Numbered from the stretch's first letter, positions 1 through 5,871 are shown. The stretch is DNA of 6,209 bases from Desulfobacteraceae bacterium (GCA_003551985.1 PUOB01000322.1:1-6209); one strand, 5' to 3'. The notes: generated by a model from the letters alone, not told the origin. A program made the numbers and translations.

Positions 1-49
1 ACTTCGTAAAAAGTCGGGCTTCGTCTCCGGGTTCACCATGTTTGGTTTG

Positions 50-75
50 TAGGGGCGAATGATTATTCGCCCTTA
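50..75. repeat. Small palindrome (hairpin) with GGGCGAAT arms
   Basis: GGGCGAAT (53-60) and ATTCGCCC (65-72) form a perfect 8-bp stem around a GATT loop. T50-A75 and A51-T74 plus one G-T wobble extend it to 11 bp. No T-run follows, so it is unlikely to be an intrinsic terminator. Palindromes of the form GTAGGGGCGAAT...ATTCGCCC recur between genes in many bacteria (from memory). This copy is probably a decayed dispersed repeat of that kind; that assignment is inference. Confidence 0.6.
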
Positions 76-150
76 CTTTCGAAATCGTTAATAATCAAAC
101 CGACGTTGGCCGAACTTTAACCGCCGCCTTTCCTCCCCCTGCGCTTCCCA

Positions 151-170
151 TATTTCTGTCGTATTTCTGT
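151..170 (+). promoter_or_regulatory. Phased direct repeat TATTTCTGT x2 abutting the -35 box
   Basis: TATTTCTGT occurs at 151-159 and 162-170, two identical 9-mers with an 11-bp period, so both lie on about the same face of the helix. The second copy ends on the first T of the TTGACA -35 box. This geometry is common for tandem binding sites of response regulators and other activators. No specific regulator can be named, and chance cannot be excluded in AT-rich DNA. Confidence 0.35.
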
Positions 171-198
171 TGACAATTTTTTTTAAAAACGATATCAG
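170..198 (+). promoter_or_regulatory. Sigma-70-type promoter candidate for the qrc operon
   Basis: A perfect -35 box TTGACA (170-175) is followed after exactly 17 bases by TATCAG (193-198), which matches four of six consensus -10 positions. The spacer is T/A-rich. Transcription would start near 205 and leave a leader of about 140 bases before the qrcA start, containing the 224-272 inverted repeat. It is the best promoter-like match in the 347 bases upstream of the operon. Confidence 0.55.
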
Positions 199-223
199 TT
201 TTTTTTTACTACATTTGGCATGT

Positions 224-272
224 TTCGTAAAAAGTATCCCTGAATCCGCTTGCCAAAAAAGATTTTTACGAA
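224..272. repeat. Inverted pair of TTCGTAAAAA, with a direct copy at 3-14
   Basis: TTCGTAAAAAGT occurs exactly at 3-14 and again at 224-235. TTTTTACGAA (263-272) is the reverse complement of the first ten bases, giving a 10-bp inverted repeat with a 29-base centre between the promoter candidate and qrcA. Very similar TTCGTAAAAAGTC strings recur in intergenic DNA of Desulfobacteraceae relatives (memory, not checked here). If transcribed, the inverted pair would form an AT-rich stem in the qrcA leader. A regulatory role is possible, but repeat debris is the simpler reading. Confidence 0.55.
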
Positions 273-347
273 TCAGCCCCAGTTGCGTTGTTGAAAGATA
301 TATGCGAAAGCAAACGATAAACCCCAACAGATTGTGACGGAGTACCT

Positions 348-1001
348 ATGAGCACACACACGGACAACAACAGCAATGCCCCGTCGAACGAGGCCTCCTC
401 GAAAAAGCACGCTACCGGCTGGGTAATACTTGCCTTCTTTGTCATCGGTTTCGGCTTCAGTCTTTTGAGTGGTTGGGTTGGATTTCCGGATCTGCTTTAC
501 AAGGAAGTGCCCCACCCCTTTGACTTCAGCCACCAAACCCATACAGCCGTGGTCGGTGACTGCTCCAGTTGCCACTATTTCCGCGAAGACGGCAGTTTTT
601 CGGGTTCACCCACGCTCCAGGACTGCGATTACTGCCACCAGTTCGTACAGGGGGACACAGAGGACGAGAAAATATTCGTTGAAGAATATGTAATGGAAGG
701 CAGGGAAGTCCCCTGGAATATCTACGCGAAGCAGCCTGACTGCGTTTATTTCTCGCATGCGCCGCACGTGAAAGGGGCCGACATTGACTGCGCCGCCTGT
801 CACGGCGACATCGGGGAATCCGATAGCCTCCGTCCTTACCAGGAAAACCGTCTCACCGGATACAGCCGCGATATATGGGGCTGGGAAATCGCCCGGCTCG
901 GCGAGCCCAAGTATGCCCCGCGCATGAAAATGATGGACTGTGTAGACTGCCACGTGGAAGAAACGGACAGCAAGGGGAGCTGCTTCCAGTGCCACAAATA
1001 G
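348..1001 (+). CDS. qrcA: Qrc complex multihaem cytochrome c subunit QrcA
   Basis: This 217-residue, membrane-anchored periplasmic cytochrome is the electron entry subunit of Qrc, taking electrons from type I cytochrome c3 and passing them to QrcB/QrcC. A polar N-terminus is followed by one hydrophobic helix (about 24-42) that serves as signal anchor, and the rest is periplasmic. Five CXXCH haem motifs lie at 72-76, 93-97, 148-152, 198-202 and 212-216, the last one residue from the C-terminus. Two cytochrome c3/c7-like FSHxxH motifs (60-65, 135-140) supply distal ligands. Outside the haem motifs the soluble part has exactly five His (56, 62, 65, 137, 140), enough for five bis-His haems. A lone Cys132 precedes the second FSHxxH. 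I recall the D. vulgaris complex as having six c haems, so the count here deserves checking. GGAG at 339-342, five bases before the ATG, supports this start. It is first in the operon, and identity as QrcA rests on the unbroken qrcBCD context. Confidence 0.9.
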   Translation: MSTHTDNNSNAPSNEASSKKHATGWVILAFFVIGFGFSLLSGWVGFPDLLYKEVPHPFDFSHQTHTAVVGDCSSCHYFREDGSFSGSPTLQDCDYCHQFVQGDTEDEKIFVEEYVMEGREVPWNIYAKQPDCVYFSHAPHVKGADIDCAACHGDIGESDSLRPYQENRLTGYSRDIWGWEIARLGEPKYAPRMKMMDCVDCHVEETDSKGSCFQCHK

Positions 1002-1020
1002 ATGAAGCTACAAATAGATG
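994..1020. repeat. 11-bp direct duplication across the qrcA stop codon
   Basis: ACAAATAGATG occurs at 994-1004 and again, unchanged, at 1010-1020 (16-base period). The first copy contains the last codons and TAG stop of qrcA; the second lies in the spacer before qrcB. It looks like a recent short duplication. The second copy does not extend the reading frame. Confidence 0.6.
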
Positions 1021-1077
1021 CCGCATTGATTCGAAAAATGAAAATTTGTGCTTTGTTATATAAAAAGGGGTAAATCC

Positions 1078-3351
1078 ATGAAAATTGATCGCAGATGTTT
1101 TTTGTCACTTGCAGGTGGTCTGGTCGTCGGTCATCTCCTGTCGCCAGTGCCCTGGAAAATGACCGACGATATCGCTATCTGGACCCAGAACTGGCCATGG
1201 ACGCCGGTTCCCGAGGATGGGCCGGTCAGCTGGAAAAACACGGTATGCACGCTGTGCCCGGGCGGATGCGGTGTAAAGGTACGGATGATCAAAGATCGGG
1301 CTGTAAAAGTCGAAGGGCTCGACGATTATCCCGTCAACAAGGGAAGCCTGTGCCCTCTTGGCTATTCCGCATTGCAGTACCTTTACGGCCCCTCCAGGGT
1401 CAAATCGCCCATGAAGCGAACCGGCGAACGCGGCGACGGTGCGTTTCAGGAAATCAGCTGGGATGAAGCCGTTGCCGAAGTTTCCGACAAGCTCTCCGAA
1501 CTTCGCAATAATGGGAACTCCCACAAGGTGGCATGCGTTTCCGGATCGGACCGGGGAACGGTTCCCCTTCTTTTCAAACGCTTTTTAGAGGCTTACGGCT
1601 CCCCCAATTTCATAAGAACACCGTCCGGCAGGGATGCCCATGAAGTCGCCGTTTACCTGGCCCAAGGACAAACCGGCAGGAACGTCGGGTTCGACCTGGA
1701 AAATTCAAAATTCATCGTGAGCTTCGGCACCGGCCTCCTGGACGGCAGCGGCGCCCCCGGATACCAGTTCAATGCCTACAGCCGGTTCACCAAAGACCAC
1801 ACACTCGTGCAGATCGAGCCCCGTCTGTCCAACACCGCGGCCCGTGCCAATCAATGGCTGCCGGCCAAGCCCGGCACCGAAGGCGCCCTGGCCCTGGGAA
1901 TGGCGAACGTCATCATCCGCAACAATCTCTACGACGGAAATTTCATTGACAACCACGCCTTCGGTTTCGAGGACTGGACCGATGACGACGGCAACATGCA
2001 CCAGGGATTCAAATCCCTTGCAGGCGAGTATACCCCGCAAAAAGTTTCGGAAATTACCGGCATCCCCGCGGACCGGATCGAGTCGCTGGGGCGGGATTTT
2101 GCCCGGGGGAAAAACGCGGTGGCCATTTGCGGCTACAATGCGGCCGATCTTTCCGCGGATATTGATAAAACCCTTGCCGTTCACGCCTTGAACGCACTGA
2201 TCGGCAACATCAACAAGCCCGGCGGCATGGTCATATTTTCCGAACCGGACTACGATACCCCGGCCGTCCAAAAGGACCGGACAGCCGAACAAGGGATGGA
2301 CAAGCCGCGCGCGGATCGGGCCGGAACGGATCAATACCCGCAGAGCCGCTATCTTCTAAGTCTTCTGCCGGAAATTATCAATGAAAGCCCCAATACTCCG
2401 GTCGAGGCCCTGCTTGTGGCCGACGCCAACCCGCTCTACACGCTCGAAGACACCGACGCGGCAAGGCGTGCATTTGAAAAAATTCCGTTTATTGTCAGTT
2501 TTTCGAGCTTCATGGATGAAACCGCCGAGTTTGCGGATATCATATTGCCGGATCATCATTTTCTTGAGGGATACCGGGATGTGCCCGCTCCGGATGTCGT
2601 CGGAAAGCCGGTCACGGGCCTTTCCAAACCGGTGCTGACCCCCCGGTATAATACCCGCCACGCCGGCGACGTGATCATCGACATCGCCAAATCCCTTGGC
2701 GGGAGCATCGGCGAGTCATTTCCGTGGAACGATTACAAAAGTTTCCTTGAAGCGGCGCTCAACGACAAATACCAGACACTGGACAACCAGGGATACTGGG
2801 TGGACGATCAAAAACCCGTTTCTCCGGCGCAGGCATTTGCCACCAAATCCGGCAAATACGAATTCTACCCGACCCAAAGGCATACCACGGACAACAATGA
2901 CAAAAACAAGCTCCCCGATTTCCGCCCCGTCGATCTGCCGGGCGACGAAAACAGCAAGGCGCTTTTGCTTGTTTCCTATACCACGCCGCGAATTGCCGCC
3001 GGGTCGATTGCCAACCCGCCGTTTATGACCAAGACAATTGATTCAAAGATGTTGAAACACGACCGCGTTTTCATTCAGATCAACCCGGATACGGCAAGGG
3101 AAAAAAACCTGAAACAGGGTGATACGGCAATTGTCAAAACACCCGCGGGCGAAGCAACCGTAAGGGTCAACCTGTTCGAAGGCATAATGCCGGGAATGAT
3201 TGCAATGCCCGGCGGATTAGGCCATACGGCCTACAGCAAATACATCGCCGGCAAAGGGGTCAATGTCAATGCACTGCTAAAGCCCGAGGCTGATCCCGCT
3301 TTCGGTTTGAACAGGGCATGGGGTATCCGGGCTTCCCTTCAGAAGGCCTGA
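1078..3351 (+). CDS. qrcB: Qrc complex molybdopterin-oxidoreductase-like subunit QrcB
   Basis: This 757-residue periplasmic subunit belongs to the CISM/DMSO-reductase fold but, in characterised Qrc, binds no molybdenum; it serves as structural and electron-transfer core. The N-terminus has a twin-arginine export motif (R5-R6-C-F-L, then a hydrophobic stretch to about 25). A ferredoxin-like [4Fe-4S] site follows: C57, C60, C64 and C92. The molybdopterin oxidoreductase core then runs from about 105 to 560, with family landmarks GSPN (174-177), EPR (247-249), PGTEGAL (265-271), GNINKPGG (376-383) and a downstream ADIILP. A C-terminal dinucleotide-binding-type domain spans about 627-757. Where active relatives carry the Ser/Cys/Sec metal ligand, shortly after GSPN, this protein appears to have R185, in line with loss of metal. 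I chose ATG 1078, not the in-frame ATG at 1048, because AGGGG (1066-1070) sits seven bases upstream and the Tat motif is then properly N-terminal. It is 76 bases after qrcA. A catalytic PsrA-like enzyme is the alternative, disfavoured by context. Confidence 0.92.
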   Translation: MKIDRRCFLSLAGGLVVGHLLSPVPWKMTDDIAIWTQNWPWTPVPEDGPVSWKNTVCTLCPGGCGVKVRMIKDRAVKVEGLDDYPVNKGSLCPLGYSALQYLYGPSRVKSPMKRTGERGDGAFQEISWDEAVAEVSDKLSELRNNGNSHKVACVSGSDRGTVPLLFKRFLEAYGSPNFIRTPSGRDAHEVAVYLAQGQTGRNVGFDLENSKFIVSFGTGLLDGSGAPGYQFNAYSRFTKDHTLVQIEPRLSNTAARANQWLPAKPGTEGALALGMANVIIRNNLYDGNFIDNHAFGFEDWTDDDGNMHQGFKSLAGEYTPQKVSEITGIPADRIESLGRDFARGKNAVAICGYNAADLSADIDKTLAVHALNALIGNINKPGGMVIFSEPDYDTPAVQKDRTAEQGMDKPRADRAGTDQYPQSRYLLSLLPEIINESPNTPVEALLVADANPLYTLEDTDAARRAFEKIPFIVSFSSFMDETAEFADIILPDHHFLEGYRDVPAPDVVGKPVTGLSKPVLTPRYNTRHAGDVIIDIAKSLGGSIGESFPWNDYKSFLEAALNDKYQTLDNQGYWVDDQKPVSPAQAFATKSGKYEFYPTQRHTTDNNDKNKLPDFRPVDLPGDENSKALLLVSYTTPRIAAGSIANPPFMTKTIDSKMLKHDRVFIQINPDTAREKNLKQGDTAIVKTPAGEATVRVNLFEGIMPGMIAMPGGLGHTAYSKYIAGKGVNVNALLKPEADPAFGLNRAWGIRASLQKA

Positions 3352-3409
3352 TAAACCAGGCACTACCGGTTAAACCGTATTTGATACCAACAGCGCAAAG
3401 AGGTTTCTG

Positions 3410-4213
3410 ATGCAAAACATACCGACACACACAAAAGGCAGACATTACGGGATGGTCATCGACCTGGACAAATGCACCGGATGCGCTTCCTGCATGGTAG
3501 CCTGCTACTCGGAGAACAATGTCTCCTTCAGGGATGAAGAAAGCGTTAAAATGCGCTCCCTGAACTGGATCATGGTCTACAAGCTGACAAACGGCAAACC
3601 CCTTCCCGACACCGAAGTCTGCTATCTCCCCCAGCCCTGCATGCAGTGCGACGGGAAGGAATACGGAAAGCCGCCCTGCGTTTCCGTATGCCCTGCAGTG
3701 GCGACGGACTTTGACTATCCGACCGCCATCGTCAGCCAGATCTATACCCGCTGCTTTGGCTGCCGGTACTGTATGGCGGCCTGCCCGTACCATGCCCGTC
3801 AGTTCAACTGGTGGGATCCGGTCTGGCCGGCGGACATGGAAAAATACCTGAGCCCCAATGTCTCCGCCCGCACCCGGGGCGTGGTGGAAAAGTGTACATT
3901 CTGCTACCACCGCTTCCAGCTGGCACGGCAAAAAGCTTACCATGAAGGGGATGGGGAAAATATCCGGGAGGAAGATTACCAGACCGCCTGCACCCAGGCC
4001 TGCCCGTCCGGTGCGATCACTTTCGGCAACCTGGACGACCCGGATCATGAAGTTTACAAGCTCAAGCAAAACAAATACGCATTCCGTCTTCTTGAACGTC
4101 TTGGAACAAACCCGAGCGTCTATTACCTGTCCACCCGGAAATGGGTGCACATGGCTGCCGACAATTACCTCGAAGGGGAAGTGCCGCCGGCATTCGCGGA
4201 AGAAAAGAATTGA
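3410..4213 (+). CDS. qrcC: Qrc complex iron-sulfur subunit QrcC
   Basis: This 267-residue ferredoxin-type subunit of the PsrB/DmsB/NrfC family relays electrons between QrcB and the quinone site at QrcD. All sixteen cysteines for four cubane clusters are present: C22-C25-C28-C32; C77-C80-C90-C94; C115-C118-C121-C125; and C162-C165-C194-C198. Four [4Fe-4S] clusters are therefore possible, though a [3Fe-4S] form cannot be excluded from sequence. No signal peptide or transmembrane helix is visible, so it is most likely exported folded, bound to Tat-carrying QrcB, as usual for this family. An extension after residue 205 is typical of subunits that dock on NrfD-like membrane proteins. AAAGAGG (3397-3403) lies six bases before the ATG. 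It follows qrcB by 58 bases and precedes qrcD by 34. The isolated fold could be any CISM electron-transfer subunit; the operon makes it QrcC. Confidence 0.92.
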   Translation: MQNIPTHTKGRHYGMVIDLDKCTGCASCMVACYSENNVSFRDEESVKMRSLNWIMVYKLTNGKPLPDTEVCYLPQPCMQCDGKEYGKPPCVSVCPAVATDFDYPTAIVSQIYTRCFGCRYCMAACPYHARQFNWWDPVWPADMEKYLSPNVSARTRGVVEKCTFCYHRFQLARQKAYHEGDGENIREEDYQTACTQACPSGAITFGNLDDPDHEVYKLKQNKYAFRLLERLGTNPSVYYLSTRKWVHMAADNYLEGEVPPAFAEEKN

Positions 4214-4247
4214 TAATTTCAAACAGACAGCAAGGAGCTAACAGATC

Positions 4248-5480
4248 ATGACGACACCAGCTATTCCCGAGGGTGTGAAACGCTGCGGCACAGGGCAATT
4301 TCTCCTGTGGCTGCTGCCTGCGTTCCTGGTCCTGCTGATGGCCGCATACGCCATGTTTCGGGTCTGGGGTTTTGGACTCAACCAGACCAATATGAATGAT
4401 GCATACGGTTTTGCCATTTGGATCTGGATGGACCTGGCAGTGATCGCCCTGGGCGGCGGGGCCTTCTTTTCCGGCTTTCTCGCCTATATCGTCGGGGTAA
4501 AAAATGTCAAAAACATCATTAATTTTGCCGTCATCCTGGGTGTGGTCTGCTACACCATGGCCCTTCTGCTTCTGGGCCTTGATGTCGGCCAGCCCTTGAG
4601 GGGTTGGTTTATTTTCTGGCATGCCAACATCCATTCAATGCTCACGGAAGTGGCGTTCTGCCTGACCATCTACCTGGGCGTCCTGATTGTCGAATTCATA
4701 CCGGTCTTGCTGGAAAATCCCAAGATTCAAAAGATTCGCTTTTTTCACCACCTCGCCCACAACATGCATGAAATAATGGCCGTATTTGCAGCGACCGGCG
4801 TATTTTTGTCCTTCTTCCACCAGGGATCCCTGGGCGGCGTTCCCGGGGTACTTTACGGTCGCCCCTTTGCCTTTCGTGAAGGGCTCTTCATCTGGCCCTG
4901 GACCTTCTTTCTCTTTACATGGTCCGCTGCGGCCGTGGGTCCGCTGTTTACCGCAAGCATGTGCCGGCTCACGGAAATCATTACCCGCAAAAGGCTTGTA
5001 AAAGATGACGTCTATGAGCTGCTGGCCAAGATTTCCGGATGGATGCTGCTGACCTATATCATTGCAAAAAGCATCGACACCATCTACTGGGCCACGGTGA
5101 CAGCGCCGGCAAGGGGCTTCACGCTCATGGATTTTTACTCCAACAATCCCATGTACGGCATCTGGATGCTGATCGCCGAAATCTTCATATGCGGTTTTCT
5201 GCCCGCCCTGATCCTCATCACCCAAAAGGGGCGTGCAAACAAAAAACTCCTTTTCGGTGCAGCTATTTTAGCGATCATCGGCCTTTGCCTCAACCGGTGG
5301 GCCATGGTTCTCCAAAAACTGGCGGCACCGCTGAAGCCGTTTGACGACTGGTTCATGTATTCACCGGCATGGACCGAAGTCATTACCACGATTATGCCTT
5401 TTGCTGTTGGGATTATCGTGATATCATTGGCTTATCGCTACCTGCCGCTGTTTCCGCAGGAAAGAGAATTGAACCCCTGA
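4248..5480 (+). CDS. qrcD: Qrc complex NrfD/PsrC-like membrane subunit QrcD
   Basis: This 410-residue integral membrane protein of the NrfD/PsrC family anchors Qrc and carries the menaquinone site. About ten hydrophobic helices are seen (roughly 17-37, 53-83, 90-112, 128-152, 172-192, 215-237, 262-285, 300-325, 335-355, 378-398). Ten helices fit QrcD and ActC/ActF of alternative complex III better than the eight of PsrC. Family-like polar positions include D112 and R118 in a D-x3-P-x-R stretch, H125, H129 and E134 in the fourth helix, H171/H174/E175, and H191-Q-G-S-L-G, which resembles the HQSSLG signature of the ActC branch. Such residues probably line the quinone pocket or a proton path; Qrc is reported to be electrogenic. 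The Shine-Dalgarno AAGGAG (about 4231-4236) sits 11 bases from the ATG, slightly far, but no better start is in frame. The next gene, a small membrane protein, starts 34 bases on. Confidence 0.92.
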   Translation: MTTPAIPEGVKRCGTGQFLLWLLPAFLVLLMAAYAMFRVWGFGLNQTNMNDAYGFAIWIWMDLAVIALGGGAFFSGFLAYIVGVKNVKNIINFAVILGVVCYTMALLLLGLDVGQPLRGWFIFWHANIHSMLTEVAFCLTIYLGVLIVEFIPVLLENPKIQKIRFFHHLAHNMHEIMAVFAATGVFLSFFHQGSLGGVPGVLYGRPFAFREGLFIWPWTFFLFTWSAAAVGPLFTASMCRLTEIITRKRLVKDDVYELLAKISGWMLLTYIIAKSIDTIYWATVTAPARGFTLMDFYSNNPMYGIWMLIAEIFICGFLPALILITQKGRANKKLLFGAAILAIIGLCLNRWAMVLQKLAAPLKPFDDWFMYSPAWTEVITTIMPFAVGIIVISLAYRYLPLFPQERELNP

Positions 5481-5514
5481 GAGGGGGATAATCCGGACAA
5501 GAAAGGATAACCCT

Positions 5515-5673
5515 ATGTTTCCGTTTGCATATGAGTGGACATGGTATCTCGGTCAATACCTCTTCATGGGCGCCGCCGGGTTTGCCGTATCGGTGGTCGG
5601 CCTTGGCCTGACTTACTGCATTGTGAAGTCGATCGTCGACACCATGACGGAAGACGAGAATGAGGGACATTAG
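5515..5673 (+). CDS. Small single-helix membrane protein, likely operon member downstream of qrcD
   Basis: A 52-codon frame starts at ATG 5515, only 34 bases after the qrcD stop, with a good Shine-Dalgarno (AAGGA, 5503-5507) seven bases upstream. The product has a short aromatic N-terminus (Phe, Tyr and Trp within residues 2-11), one Gly/Ala/Val-rich hydrophobic helix (about 11-37), a single Lys at 38, and an acidic tail (D42 and five acidic residues in 46-50). The glycine- and alanine-rich helix and aromatic belt suit a packed transmembrane subunit, like the tiny accessory subunits of other respiratory complexes. I do not recognise a named family. Same strand, spacing, ribosome binding site and the terminator after it support co-transcription with qrcABCD. 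A role in Qrc assembly or quinone-site stability is inference. The TAG stop is the first three bases of the heptad tandem repeat, so the original C-terminus may have been changed by repeat insertion. Confidence 0.65.
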   Translation: MFPFAYEWTWYLGQYLFMGAAGFAVSVVGLGLTYCIVKSIVDTMTEDENEGH

Positions 5674-5700
5674 GTTGTAGGTTGTAGGTTGTAGGTTGTA
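5671..5700 (+). repeat. Heptad tandem repeat TAGGTTG, about 4.3 copies
   Basis: Four exact copies of TAGGTTG run from 5671 to 5698, followed by TA of a fifth that changes into TAAGCGG. The first heptad gives the small gene its stop codon. Perfect 7-bp arrays are prone to copy-number slippage. The complementary heptads at 5796-5816 show that this array is one arm of a larger inverted structure. Confidence 0.85.
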
Positions 5701-5815
5701 AGCGGGGTTGATGCGCTTCCTTCGTCAGCGCATCCTATGAGTTGTTAAGCGGTAAGTGACGGTCAAAATCCAATGAATGTTTTTTTCCGATTACTTACAA
5801 CTTACAACCTACAAC
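5681..5815. repeat. 22-bp inverted repeat enclosing a 91-base centre
   Basis: Bases 5681-5702 pair with 5794-5815 over 22 bp with one non-Watson-Crick position (G5694 opposite T5802, a G-U wobble in RNA). The right arm is made of heptads TACAACT, TACAACC and TACAACA, followed by decayed TAAAACA. The centre holds a second hairpin (5710-5734) and an imperfect second copy of GTTGTAAGCGG (5695-5705) as GTTGTTAAGCGG (5741-5752). There is no transposase and no convincing target duplication. This fits a small non-autonomous palindromic element or a REP-like unit; it would lie in the operon's 3' transcript. Confidence 0.7.
5710..5734. repeat. Inner hairpin GATGCGC / GCGCATC
   Basis: GATGCGC (5710-5716) and GCGCATC (5728-5734) form a perfect 7-bp stem around an 11-base loop. 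It sits inside the larger 22-bp inverted repeat. No T-run follows, so it is not a terminator on its own. Confidence 0.6.
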
Positions 5816-5827
5816 ATAAAACATAAA

Positions 5828-5871
5828 AGCGCCCCGCCGCCATTATACCGTCGGCGCGGCGCTTTTTTTTT
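5828..5871 (+). terminator. Intrinsic terminator of the qrc operon
   Basis: A GC-rich 14-bp stem with two mismatches (5828-5841 with 5850-5863, loop ATTATACC) is followed by an unbroken run of nine T (5863-5871), a classical rho-independent terminator for + strand transcripts. It marks the end of the qrcABCD-small-gene unit. A-rich sequence on the left (5816-5828) could give weak activity on the other strand as well. murA begins only 43 bases later. Confidence 0.9.

Larger units (their letters stand above)
1..347. other. Non-coding leader region upstream of qrcA
   Basis: I see no credible gene here. The only long open frame, on the minus strand (88-327), has low-complexity runs of Lys, Arg and Phe caused by T-tracts and resembles no family I know. 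The stretch is clearly more AT-rich than the operon, especially 150-240. It holds a short palindrome (50-75), a repeated 12-mer (3-14 and 224-235) with an inverted 10-bp copy (263-272), a promoter candidate (170-198) and a pair of phased direct repeats (151-170). It therefore looks like an intergenic regulatory region scattered with small repeat debris. The gene to the left lies outside the window. Confidence 0.7.

Noticed and set aside
215..231. Sigma-54-like TGGCATG in the leader
   Set aside because: The -24 half is suggestive, but the required GC at the -12 element is missing at the proper spacing.
291..321. Second promoter close to qrcA (TTGAAA ... GATAAA)
   Set aside because: The best spacing is 19 bases and both boxes are weak; the 170-198 candidate is clearly better.
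88..327. 79-codon minus-strand frame in the leader
   Set aside because: Its composition is driven by T-tracts and it resembles no known protein; it would run against the promoter and repeats seen there.
1026..1062. Possible internal promoter before qrcB (TTGATT and TATATA)
   Set aside because: The two boxes are separated by 25 bases, too far for a sigma-70 promoter, and the AT-richness of the spacer explains both.
1048..1077. In-frame upstream ATG giving QrcB ten extra residues
   Set aside because: No Shine-Dalgarno precedes it, whereas AGGGG precedes ATG 1078 at seven bases, and the extra residues would push the Tat motif inward.
1705..2334. 209-codon minus-strand open frame inside qrcB
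   Set aside because: It lies wholly within conserved molybdopterin-fold sequence of QrcB and has no ribosome site or family resemblance of its own.
3364..3379. CGGTT-A-AACCG palindrome between qrcB and qrcC
   Set aside because: The arms are five bases with a one-base centre, which cannot form an RNA hairpin and is weak as an operator.
3266..4222. 318-codon open frame on the minus strand opposite qrcC
   Set aside because: It is a shadow of the codon bias of qrcC, whose sixteen cluster cysteines and family motifs prove the + strand frame. The antisense product shows no recognisable domain.
5667..5817. ACAT on both sides of the heptad element as a target-site duplication
   Set aside because: The right copy overlaps the arm itself and four bases is too short to trust.
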